NCBI RefSeq assembly: GCF_014650675.1
Contig: NZ_BMVK01000005.1
Coordinates: 1 to 64,000 of the forward strand
Direction: 5' to 3'
Source of the DNA: Streptomyces anulatus
GTDB taxonomy: Bacteria; Actinomycetota; Actinomycetes; Streptomycetales; Streptomycetaceae
Length of the DNA stretch: 64,000 bases
The notes beneath the pieces are model-generated. The model was not told the DNA's origin. It searched no databases and saw only the letters and a list, made by a program, of their open reading frames with translations. Made by a program: the position numbers and the translations under genes. Position 1 is the first letter of the stretch. Every line of letters starts with the position of its first letter. Of the stretch, positions 7,954-15,921 are shown piece by piece.

Positions 7954-9282
7954 ATGCAGAACGAACCCACGTCTTCGCTGGTCGGGGAGGAGTACGAGGT
8001 CGAGGTCGGGCCCGTCGCGCACGGCGGCCACTGCATCGCCCGCACCGCCGAGAACCAGGTGCTCTTCGTACGCCACACGCTCCCCGGCGAGAAGATCATC
8101 GCCAAGGTCACCGACGGCGACACGGACTCCCGCTTCCTGCGGGCCGACGCGGTACGGATCATCGAGCCGTCCAAGGACCGCGTCGAGGCGCCCTGCCCGT
8201 ACGCCGGCCCCGGCATGTGCGGCGGCTGCGACTGGCAGCACGCCAAGCCGGGCGCGCAGCGCCGCCTCAAGGGCGAGGTCATCGCCGAGCAGCTCCTGCG
8301 CCTGGCGGGCCTGACCCCCGAGGAGGCCGGCTGGGACGGCACGGTCATGCCGGCCGAGGGCGACAAGCTCCCCGCGGGCGAGGTGCCGGCCTGGCGCACC
8401 CGCGTCCAGTACGCCGTCGACGCCGACGGCCGCGCGGGCCTGCGGAAGCACCGCTCGCACGACGTCCAGCCGATCGACCGCTGCCTGATCGCCGCGCCGG
8501 GCGTCTCGGAGCTCGGCGTCGAGAAGCGCGAGTGGCCGCAGATCGCCGCGGTGGAGGCCATCACCGCCACCGGCTCGAACGACCGCCAGGTCATCCTCAC
8601 CCCGAAGCCCGGCGGCCGGCTCCCCCTGGTCGAACTCGACAAGCCCGTCTCCGTGCTCCGCGTCGACGAGAAGGACGGCGGCGTCCACCGCGTCCACGGC
8701 CGCGCCTTCGTCCGCGAGCGCGCCGACGACCGCACCTACCGCGTCGGCTCCGGCGGCTTCTGGCAGGTCCACCCGCAGGCGGCCAACACCCTGGTCCGCG
8801 CTGTCATGCAGGGCCTGCTGCCCCGCAAGAACGACACGGCCCTCGACCTCTACTGCGGCGTCGGCCTGTTCGCGGGCGCCATCGGCCAGCGCCTCGGCGA
8901 GAAGGGCGCGGTCCTCGGCATCGAGTCCGGCAAGCGCGCGGTCGAGGACGCCCGCCACAACCTGAAGGACCTGGACCGGGTCCGCATCGAACACGGCAAG
9001 GTCGACCAGGTCCTGCCCCGCACCGGCATCACGGAGTGCGACCTGATCGTCCTGGACCCGCCGCGCGCGGGCGCGGGCAAGCAGGTCGTCAAGCACCTGT
9101 CGGGGCTGGGCGCCCGCAAGATCGCCTACGTGGCCTGCGACCCGGCGGCGCTGGCACGGGACCTGGCGTACTTCCGGGACGGGGGGTACAAGGTGCGGAC
9201 GCTGCGGGCGTTCGACCTGTTCCCGATGACGCATCATGTGGAGTGCGTGGCGATTCTGGAGCCGGTGAAGAAGGGCGACTGA
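7954..9282 (+). CDS. TRAM-domain class I SAM-dependent RNA methyltransferase (TrmA/RumA family)
   Basis: Enzyme of 442 residues that methylates a uridine at C5 in tRNA or rRNA. An N-terminal TRAM domain (EYEVEVGPVAHGGHCIAR onward, residues about 10-70) is followed by an iron-sulphur-type cysteine cluster CPYAGPGMCGGCDWQH (about 85-100). The SAM-binding motif is LDLYCGVGLFAG, then LIVLDPPRAGAG and the nucleophile motif YVACDPAALARDL near residue 400. GGAG lies 9 nt before the ATG. The same gene order (RNA methyltransferase, APC importer, RCK pair) occurs in mycobacteria. The modified base cannot be told from sequence. Confidence 0.92.
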   Translation: MQNEPTSSLVGEEYEVEVGPVAHGGHCIARTAENQVLFVRHTLPGEKIIAKVTDGDTDSRFLRADAVRIIEPSKDRVEAPCPYAGPGMCGGCDWQHAKPGAQRRLKGEVIAEQLLRLAGLTPEEAGWDGTVMPAEGDKLPAGEVPAWRTRVQYAVDADGRAGLRKHRSHDVQPIDRCLIAAPGVSELGVEKREWPQIAAVEAITATGSNDRQVILTPKPGGRLPLVELDKPVSVLRVDEKDGGVHRVHGRAFVRERADDRTYRVGSGGFWQVHPQAANTLVRAVMQGLLPRKNDTALDLYCGVGLFAGAIGQRLGEKGAVLGIESGKRAVEDARHNLKDLDRVRIEHGKVDQVLPRTGITECDLIVLDPPRAGAGKQVVKHLSGLGARKIAYVACDPAALARDLAYFRDGGYKVRTLRAFDLFPMTHHVECVAILEPVKKGD

Positions 9283-9402
9283 GCTGGGGATTCGCCCGCG
9301 CGCAGCATGTGCGGTGTGGGTGTTACGGGCGATATCCTGACGCCTAAATGACGCTCGTGACGCGCGTTCTGATGAGGTGTCAGGCGCGCGCTGTTGGGCA
9401 GG

Positions 9403-9837
9403 TCAGTCCTGTCGAGGTGGCGAATGTCGACGGGGCGCCAAGGGCAGGTGGCCGGCGTCGGTCATCTCGCCCGGGATCGCCCACGCCGTCGCGGGCGTCG
9501 GCTCCTGCGGTTGTTCAGCGCGTCGGAGGGCGTCGTCGATCTCGCTGAGCTTCGCGGAGGACAGGACTGCCGCCCGCTCCATCAGGTCGTCCCGGGACAC
9601 CGTGGTCAGCCATGTGCACGGGGTGAAGCCCGGACGTGGGAGTGCGAGCCGCAGCACGCCTTCGAACGGCAGTCCTTCAGCGGCGCCGACCGTCACTTCG
9701 ATGCCCAGACCGCTGAGGTCGACGCCCGCCGGAGCGACGACCTGCATCACCCGGATCCCGGACGTGTCGTCTCCCGACAGCAGCACGACCAGTCTCCGCT
9801 CGTCGAACTGGACCCACCAGACTTCGCCACGTTGCAC
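9403..9837 (-). CDS. MazF/PemK-like endoribonuclease toxin domain protein, apparently solitary
   Basis: A 144-residue protein with the MazF fold signature at its N-terminus (QRGEVWWVQFDERRLVVLLS) and its C-terminal half (TWLTTVSRDDLMERAAVLSSAKLSEIDDALRRAE). MazF toxins cut mRNA at short sequences. GGGGGA lies just before the chosen GTG; another GTG 15 nt upstream is possible. I see no antitoxin gene on either side, so it is either orphan, neutralised from elsewhere, or a non-toxic family member. It sits at the boundary between conserved core genes and a decayed cluster, a common place for such genes. Confidence 0.65.
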   Translation of the reverse strand: MQRGEVWWVQFDERRLVVLLSGDDTSGIRVMQVVAPAGVDLSGLGIEVTVGAAEGLPFEGVLRLALPRPGFTPCTWLTTVSRDDLMERAAVLSSAKLSEIDDALRRAEQPQEPTPATAWAIPGEMTDAGHLPLAPRRHSPPRQD

Positions 9838-9974
9838 AAGTCCCCCAGACACATGACGGCAGGCAGCCTGCGGGCCGAAGAGCACGTGGTGGCACGCAGG
9901 TCCACAGCGCAGACCCTGCCCGCCGGCGGGTCCCCTGCCGCGGACTCATCGAGCGTGCGAGGCGTGCGGTGGCG

Positions 9975-10278
9975 TCACGCCGGGGCCGGGTCCACGCGCT
10001 CCAGGGCGGTGAGGGGCCACGAACGGGAGCTGCTCGCCAGCAGCAGGACGCGTCGGCCGTGGGTGAGCCGGCCGTCCGCCTCCAGCGCCGCCAGCGTGAT
10101 GAGCTGGTCCGCCGAGTAGCAGTGGCCGTGGGTGGCGTGGTGGGGGGAGTACGCCTTCTCCTCCGGCATCTGGGCGGCCGTGGTGAGGAAGCGGCGGGTG
10201 GTCGCGCTGTAGTTGCCGGTGATGAACCAGTCGAAGCCCCGTTCCGGCTCCGGGATGCTGCTGTTGATCCGGCCCAGA
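9975..10278 (-). pseudogene. C-terminal remnant of a ketoacyl-ACP synthase III-like gene
   Basis: Only the last third of a KASIII/FabH-like protein is present (about 100 residues). It contains FDWFITGNYSATTRRFL, THGHCYSADQLITLAALEADGRL and RRVLLLASSS, corresponding to the family's thiolase-fold C-terminus. The usual catalytic His in the IxHxxN-type segment is replaced (ITGNYS). Toward its 5' side the similarity ends abruptly at about 10278, exactly where the carrier-protein gene on the opposite strand begins, so the N-terminal two thirds were lost in a rearrangement. The frame upstream of the junction is antisense to the carrier protein and has no KASIII similarity. Confidence 0.6.
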
Positions 10279-10503
10279 GTGACGAGCGCGATCACGTTCC
10301 TGGGAGAGATCGGCGCCGATGCCGCAGACGTGCACGCGGACACAGACCTCTTCGCCGCCGAAGTCCTGGACTCGCTGGGGACCCTGGCGTTCCTGGACTT
10401 CCTGGAGGAGCAGCGCGGCGAGGAGACCGAGCTCGCGACGCTGAAGATCGAACTGTTCTCCACCCTGCGCAAGGCCTACGGATTCGTCTTCGCCCAGGCG
10501 TGA
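10279..10503 (+). CDS. Acyl/peptidyl carrier protein
   Basis: A 74-residue four-helix carrier protein with the phosphopantetheine attachment motif DSLG in DLFAAEVLDSLGTLAFLDFLEE. GTG at 10279 gives a full-length protein (MTSAITFLGEIGADAADVH); the frame is open further upstream but only as antisense of the KASIII remnant. The ribosome site is weak. It heads a rightward gene string (acyltransferase, AMP ligase, VOC protein) that is now frameshifted. The intact phosphopantetheinyl transferase about 5.4 kb away could still activate it. Whether it functions is doubtful given the decay around it. Confidence 0.7.
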   Translation: MTSAITFLGEIGADAADVHADTDLFAAEVLDSLGTLAFLDFLEEQRGEETELATLKIELFSTLRKAYGFVFAQA

Positions 10504-10582
10504 GCGCCGCGGGCGACGGCCCCGGCGCCGAGCGGCCGTCCCGCACCACCGTTGAACCGATGCCACGACGTCAGGAGAGCCG

Positions 10583-11019
10583 ATGACCTGGGAGATCCAC
10601 ACAGCGCGGAACGAGGAGGACGTACGCCGGTGCTGGCCGGTGTTCCGCGAGCTGCGCCCTCACATCGCCTCGGAGGACGAGTTCGTCGGGCGCTGGAAGG
10701 TCCAGCAGGACGAGGCCTACCGGATCGTCTTCCTGGAGCAGGACGGTGAGGTCCGGGCGGCCGCCGGATTCCGGATCGTCCACTCGATGGCCCGGGGCCG
10801 CGCCGTCTACCTGGACGACCTCTGCGCGTTGACCGAGCACAGGGGGCGGGACTGGGCCGTGCGGTCCTCGGCTTCGTCCAGGACGAGGCACGTCGGCTGG
10901 GCTGCGGGGCCGTCCACCTGGACACCGGTTACCACCGCAGGCGTGCCCACCGCACCTACCTCCGGAGCGGCTTCGAACTCAGCCTGCACCACTTGGAGTG
11001 GAAGGCCACCGAGGCGTGA
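10583..11019 (+). pseudogene. GNAT-family N-acetyltransferase, one frameshift
   Basis: AGGAGA precedes the ATG. The first 90 codons read as a GNAT protein (ending YLDDLCALTEHRGR). Similarity then continues in another frame as GRAVLGFVQDEARRLGCGAV and TYLRSGFELSLHHLEWK, ending at TGA 11017-11019. A single missing G near 10847-10852 (RGRG-LGRAV, the acetyl-CoA loop) accounts for the break. Restored, the product would be about 145 residues. The frameshift falls in the cofactor-binding loop, so the unshifted product should be inactive. The stop overlaps the start of the AMP-ligase gene (GTGA). Confidence 0.75.
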
Positions 11020-12541
11020 GGGAGCTGCTCGGGCGCCATGAGGACCTCGCGTCGGCCCGGCCGGACGAACCGGCCGTCGTCCACGTGCGGGATCCGCACG
11101 CCGGCACCGTACAGACCTGGGCCGACCTGTGCGTGCGGGCCGGGGAGATCCAGGAGGCGCTGACGGACCAGGGCGTGAAGCCGCACCAGGTCTGTTCCCT
11201 CGTCCTGAAGGACCACCCCGACCTGGTGCCGACCCTGCTCGCGCTCTGGCGGCTCGACTGTCCGCCCGTCCTCCTGGACGCGAAGTGGGGCGCCCGGATG
11301 ACGTCGTCGGTCCTGGCGCACAGCACGCGGCGTTCGGCGTGACGCTGGACGACGGCGGGACCGGCGCCCCGCCGGCCGTCGCACCGCTCGCCCCCGGCCC
11401 GTCCGACGCGCCGTCCGACGCCGTGTTCATCGGCTACACGTCGGGCAGCACCGGGGACCCGAAGGCGATCGTGTTCACCCACGAGCGCCTGTACGAGGGG
11501 ACGCTCGGCAACGCCTCGGCGTCGAAGCGGCTGCGCGGCGGACCGGTCCGGCGGATCGCCCGCTCGATGCGGATGTCCGGATCCGGGGTGATCAACCTGC
11601 ACCACACCTGGGGCGCGGTCCTCGGGGCGACCGTCGTCGTCCTGCCGGAGCTGACCGTCTCCACCGCGCGGGACTATTGGGCGCGGATCGAGGCCCACGG
11701 AATCGACCAGACCTTCCTCGTGCCGCAGTTGGTCGAGCTGGTCAACCGCTTCGCGGCCGACCGGGACCCGGCCGTCGACGCACCGCTGTGCCTCACGGGC
11801 AGCGCTCCGCTCTCGCCCCGGACGCAGGCGCGCTTCCAGCGCCGGTTCGGGACGCCCCTGTACAACGCCTACGGGCTCTCCGAGACCTCCTCGGCGGCCT
11901 TCTTCGGCCATCGGGGCCCCGACGGGCTGGCGACCAACAGCATCGGCGTCCCCGAGCGGGTGACGGCCCGCCTGCGTGATGCCTCCGGCGCGGTCGTCGA
12001 CGGCGTCGGGGTCGGGGTCGGTGAGATCGAACTCTCCGGGGCCCAGGTGTTCACCGGCTACTACCGGAACACCGCCGCCACCGCAGAGTCGCTGGTCGAC
12101 GGCTGGCTCCGCACCGGCGACATCGGCCGCCGCGACGAGGAGGGCGACTACCACCTCGTCGGCCGCAGCAAGGACGCGGTGATGAAGGGGAGTTACGCCA
12201 TCTATCTCAGCGAGGTGGAGGAGGCGGCGTCGGCACACCCGCAGATCCTGGAGGCGGCGGCGCTGGCCCTGCGGCTGGCCGACAGCACCGAGGACATCGG
12301 CTGTCTCGTACGGCTCGTGGACGGCGGCGACGTGAGCGCCGACGACGTCCTCGCCCACCTCCGGGAGGCTCTCGGCGCCCAACGGGCTCCGTGCCGCGTG
12401 GTCCTGACCGACGAACCCCTGCCGAGGGGCGAGCAGGACAAGCTGGAGCGGCCCTCGGTCGTCGCCCGCTGGGACGCGCTGCCCGGGGTGCCGCGCAGCC
12501 TGGCCGGCTCGTGGCAGGACGACGGGGCGGGCCGGCGGTGA
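11016..12541 (+). pseudogene. AMP-dependent acyl/amino-acid ligase (adenylation enzyme), one frameshift
   Basis: Starts at the GTG of a GTGA overlap (MRELLGRHEDLASARPDEP). The first 105 codons read to LLDAKWGARMTSSVLAHS, then stop at about 11342. The rest lies in another frame and shows the adenylation core motifs: YTSGSTGDPKAIVFTHE, NAYGLSETSS, GWLRTGDIGR and the late Lys region LPRGEQDKLER. One indel near 11315-11325 would restore a protein of about 508 residues. It would activate a carboxylic acid for the carrier protein upstream. The second fragment has no obvious ribosome site, so the enzyme is probably lost. Confidence 0.78.
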
Positions 12542-13351
12542 TCGCCGGAGTGACGCACCTGACCATGGAGGCCGACCTGGACCACGGGAGTGCCCTGGCG
12601 GAGCCGTGGGGCTTCACGCCCGTCTTCCGCGACGAGGTGGTGCTGGAGGCCGGCTTCGAGGGCATCGACGACGGGGACGCGCCGCTGCCGCTCTCCCTGC
12701 TCGCGGGGCCGGGCGGCCTCCGGCTGGAAGTCGTACGGCACCGGCGCACGTCCGGCCGGCCGGCCGAGTGCGTACGGGGCACTGTTCCGCAGCCCTCCGC
12801 CGGACGGGGGCGCGGACCCGGAACCCGAGGCGGGGGAGCCGGTGGTGAGGGACCTGCTCCGGCGGGCCGGCCCACTGGCCGATCCGGTACGAAGTCGGCT
12901 GCCCGCTGTCGGGGGCCTCGCGTGGTACGACGCAGCGTCCACGGACGGCGGCCTCGCTGGGATACTCTGCACGGTGCCCGATGTGGCCCAAGAGGCTGCG
13001 TTCTGGGAGGAGTTCGCCGGCGCTTCCTGGCAGGAGCGCGGTCCGGACGTGGCCTGCGGAACGATCCCGTCGCCGCGGTCGCGGGGAGAGTGCGCGTTCG
13101 TGATCGCCCGGGGCGAGGACGCGCCCGGCCACGCCATGAACGACGTCGGCTTTCCGTCCATGGGCGTGTTCAGCACCTCCATCGCGGCCGACCGCGACCG
13201 CGCGGTCGCCGCGGGCGCGACCCCGCTCGCCGAACCGATCGTGACGGACGTCGGCGGCCGGCGACTGGCCATGGCCCTGATCCGTACGCCGGGCGGGGCG
13301 CCCGTCGATCTGCTCTCCGTCGCGAGGAACCGAACGAGAAGGATGGGATGA
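12538..13351 (+). pseudogene. VOC (glyoxalase/bleomycin-resistance) family protein, one frameshift
   Basis: Coupled to the AMP-ligase remnant by a GTGA overlap. The N-terminal half reads MIAGVTHLTMEADLDHGSAL through VVRHRRTSGRPAE. At about 12765-12780 similarity moves to another frame (AYGALFRSPPPDGG, GILCTVPDVAQEAAFWEEF, FPSMGVFSTSIAADRDRAV, IRTPGGAPVDLLSVA). Restored it would be about 270 residues with two paired beta-alpha-beta-beta-beta modules, the VOC fold. The substrate is not predictable. It is the third consecutive gene of this string with a single frameshift. Confidence 0.65.
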
Positions 13352-13354
13352 CCG

Positions 13355-14005
13355 ATGGTTTTCAGGGGTGAGGGGCCGGTTCTCGAAGGCTCGCTGGTCC
13401 GGCTGGAGCCGCTGGCGCACCGCCATGCCGGGGACCTGGCGGTCGCCGCCGAGGAGGACCGGAGCTCGTACGGGTTCACCTGGGTGCCCACGGCCGCCGA
13501 GACCGGCCGCTACATCGACGCGCAGCTCGAACGTGCGGCGGCGGGCCGGATGGCGCCGTACGCGCAGGTCTCGCTCCGTACGGGGCGGGCGGTGGGGGCC
13601 ACGGCCTTCTGGGATCCGCGCCCGTGGCCCGGCGAGGACCGGCTGTTCGCGATCGAGGTCGGCTTCACCTGGCTGGCCGCTTCGGCCCTGGGCGCCGGTG
13701 TGAACACCGAGACGAAGTACCTGCTGTTCCGGCACGCCTTCGAGGAATGGCGGGTGTCGCGGGTCGACCTCAAGACGGATGCCCGCAACGAGCGCTGCCG
13801 GGCCGCCATCGCGGGCACGGGTGCGCGGTTCGAGGGCGTGCTGCGGAACTGGTCGAAGTCCTGGGCGCCCGGCGAGGACGGCAAGCTGCGCGACTCGGCG
13901 ATGTTCTCGGTCACCGCCGAGGAGTGGCCGCAGTGCCGCACGCTGCTGGAGGAGAAGGTGGCACGCACCCGCGACCGCTCGAACGCACCCCGTCCCGTGG
14001 GCTGA
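13355..14005 (+). CDS. GNAT-family N-acetyltransferase (RimJ/RimL type)
   Basis: Intact 216-residue acetyltransferase. The N-terminal motif is LEGSLVRLEPLAHRHAGDLAV; the central FAIEVGFTWLAASALGAGVNTETKYLLF and DLKTDARNERCRAAI are typical of RimJ/RimL-type proteins that acetylate N-termini or small amines. It follows the frameshifted VOC gene by 3 nt and is the only intact enzyme of this rightward string besides the carrier protein. The substrate is unknown; a tailoring or self-protection role in the former cluster is possible. Confidence 0.82.
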   Translation: MVFRGEGPVLEGSLVRLEPLAHRHAGDLAVAAEEDRSSYGFTWVPTAAETGRYIDAQLERAAAGRMAPYAQVSLRTGRAVGATAFWDPRPWPGEDRLFAIEVGFTWLAASALGAGVNTETKYLLFRHAFEEWRVSRVDLKTDARNERCRAAIAGTGARFEGVLRNWSKSWAPGEDGKLRDSAMFSVTAEEWPQCRTLLEEKVARTRDRSNAPRPVG

Positions 14006-14079
14006 ACCGCCGCGCGCCGGCCGTCGACAGCGGCCCCCCTGTGCCCGGCGTCGGACGGGGGCGTTGCCGACGGCGTGCG

Positions 14080-14760
14080 CTACCAGCCGCTGAGGCGGGA
14101 CACGGAGCCGAAGTCGACTTCGGTTCCGTACCGTTCGGCGGCTTCGTCCATGCGGGCCCCGGCGGCCCGGCCGAGTGGGGATTCGACGCCCAGCTCGGCC
14201 GCCAGGTCGAAGGCGTGGCACAGGTCCTTCACCATGTAGCCGAGTTTGAAGCCGGCCTCGAAGTCCCCGGCCAGGACGCGGTTCGGGTACAGGTTGGCGA
14301 GTTGGGCGTTGGCCCCGCCGCCGCCCGAGACGACGGCCTCGATCGCCGTACGCACGTCGACACCGGCTTTGCGTGCCAGGGCGAGCGCCTCGCCGGAGGC
14401 GGCGGCGTTGACGGCCACCAGGTAGTTGTTGAGCAGCTTCACCACCAGACCCGAACCGACGGGCCCGCAGTGCCGCAGCCGCTCCGGGTCGCCGATCGCG
14501 ACGAGGACCGGCCGTGCGCGCTCCACGGCCGGTCCTCGCCGCGATCGGCGCCCAGAACGCGAGGGCCCGGCGCGTACGGCCGCGATCCCGCCGCCGGCGG
14601 GACAGTCCAGGTACTCCACGTCCGACGACCGTGCCCGATCGGCGAGTTCGCGGGCGACTTGCGGGGAGTGGGTTGTCATCTCCACGACGACCGCGCCGGG
14701 CTTCGCGGCCGTGAGCACCTCCCCGACGACCGTGCGGACCTCCTCGGAGTCGGGCACGTG
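14080..14760 (-). pseudogene. 3-hydroxyisobutyrate dehydrogenase-like protein, truncated and internally disrupted
   Basis: Similarity to beta-hydroxyacid dehydrogenases begins at VPDSEEVRTVVGEVL, so the N-terminal Rossmann glycine loop is missing. The C-terminal helical domain is well kept (LVVKLLNNYLVAVNAAASGEAL, MVKDLCHAFDLAAELG). Between them the expected RAG-x-LAFW-xGGD region is shifted: LAFWA appears in another frame, and the remainder is overwritten by one arm of a 26-bp inverted repeat (14491-14549). The open frame continues 108 nt further 5' without similarity. Without its NAD-binding half the product cannot be an active dehydrogenase. Confidence 0.75.
14491..14549. repeat. 26-bp near-perfect inverted repeat inside the dehydrogenase remnant
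   Basis: Left arm 14491-14516 and right arm 14524-14549 are complementary at 25 of 26 positions (one A/G difference), with a 7-nt loop CGCGCTC. On the minus strand the left arm encodes the conserved family segment ERARPVLVAIG, whereas the right arm is its inverted copy replacing expected coding sequence. This is the signature of a template-switch fold-back mutation rather than of a terminator. Confidence 0.8.
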
Positions 14761-14835
14761 GCTCCCCGCGTCCTCCGGCGGCCCGGACGCCCCGGGACCG
14801 CGACACCCGGCCGAGGGCGAGGCGGCGCTCAGGGG

Positions 14836-15146
14836 GTCCGTCCGCGATCTGCCCGACCTGTCCGTCACGGCGCTGATCCGCTCACGGAACCTCCCCCCGG
14901 AGCGGCCGGCCGCCGTTCAGGGCGCGGTCCGGGTGCCCCGGGGCGAACTCCTGGCCACCAGCGCCGCGTCGGCCCGGGTGCTGGTGGCCGAGGGCTGCGG
15001 CCGTGAGGTCCCCGTCGCCGTACTGCTGCCGCGCGGACCGGACGCCCTGACCGCGATACTCGCCGTCCTGGAGGCCGGCGGCGCCTACGTCCCGCTCTCC
15101 TGCGACCAGCCCCTGGACCAGCTCCGGGCGATACGGGACTCCCGGG
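14836..15146 (+). pseudogene. Internal fragment of an NRPS adenylation domain
   Basis: About 103 codons read as the N-terminal part of an adenylation domain: SVTALIRSRNLPPERPAAVQ, then VPVAVLLPRGPDALTAILAVLEAGGAYVPLSCDQPLDQL, the core A1-A2 region. There is no start, and similarity stops at about 15146, where sequence belonging to the StrR-type regulator on the other strand begins. Both ends are therefore rearrangement junctions. It cannot function. Confidence 0.75.
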
Positions 15147-15850
15147 GCTCGATCACGTGCCCGGACAGCCACCGCAGGAGGCTGCGCCCGCCCTCGCTGA
15201 AGCGCAGGGAGGGGTCGGACCGCAGGATCCGCATCATGGCGGCCACGTCGAGCTGGGTCGGCGGCTCGACGGCCCGGGCGGCCGGCAGCTCGGCGGTGAC
15301 GGTGGAGACGGGGCGGCGGGCCGCGGCCGACGCCGGCGGCGCGTGCGTCCTGCCCTGCGGCACCGGGTCCTCCCCGCGCAGCACCCGGGACCGTACGTCC
15401 GCGGCCGTGCCCAGCGAGATGCCCGCATCCTTGGCGATCTGGCGCAGCGGTGTGTGGGGCCGGGCCTTGATGAGCTCACCGGCGGACCTGCGTCCTTCGA
15501 TGCTGCTCAGGGGGCGACGCTTGCCGTCCCGCCCGATCCGCACGTTCAGCGTGGTGGTGTTCTCGGCGAAGTTGTCCCGGCGGATGGCGCTGATCGACTT
15601 GGCGGCGAGACCGGTCGCCTCGGCGATGGCCCGGTCGGACCACTGGGGGTGGGAGCGCAGGATCCGGGCGGCCGCCGCGCGGCGGCCGCCCGGGAGAGGG
15701 GGAGGCCGTGGGTGATGTTGAGACGCGCGGCCAGCAGGAAGAGGTCCCGCTCGCCCGCTCGTCGCCGTCGACGAACCGTGCGTCGATGCGTTCCGCGCCG
15801 CGGAGCTGCGAGGCGCGGACGCATTGGTTCCCCCAGGTATTTTTCATCGG
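15147..15850 (-). pseudogene. StrR/NovG-type pathway regulator remnant, two frameshifts, both ends lost
   Basis: Read from the high-coordinate end: QLRGAERIDARFVDGDE (ParB-like N-domain end), frame change, LFLLAARLNITHGLPLS, frame change, then ILRSHPQWSDRAIAEATGLA, KSISAIRRDNFAENTTTLNV, RIGRDGKRRPLSS, TPLRQIAKDAGISLGTAADV and FSEGGRSLLRWLSGH. This is the StrR/NovG family of activators of antibiotic clusters, with its helix-turn-helix intact in sequence. The frame changes lie near 15750 and 15690. The first 80 or so codons are missing, and the 3' end runs into an NRPS fragment without the original stop. This identifies the region as a former antibiotic gene cluster. Confidence 0.8.
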
Positions 15851-15921
15851 GCAATTCTGCAAAATTGGAAATGATCTCGTACTCGAAATCGCGGAGTATT
15901 CACATCGGCAGGTCGACGGTT

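Noticed and set aside
5608..9237. A 1209-codon open frame on the minus strand
   Set aside because: It is antisense to the kimA-like and RNA methyltransferase genes, has unnatural Asp/Gly/Arg composition and no family motif; long shadow frames are normal at this GC content.
14491..14549. Transcription terminator
   Set aside because: The inverted repeat is inside a coding remnant, one arm encodes conserved residues, and no gene ends there.
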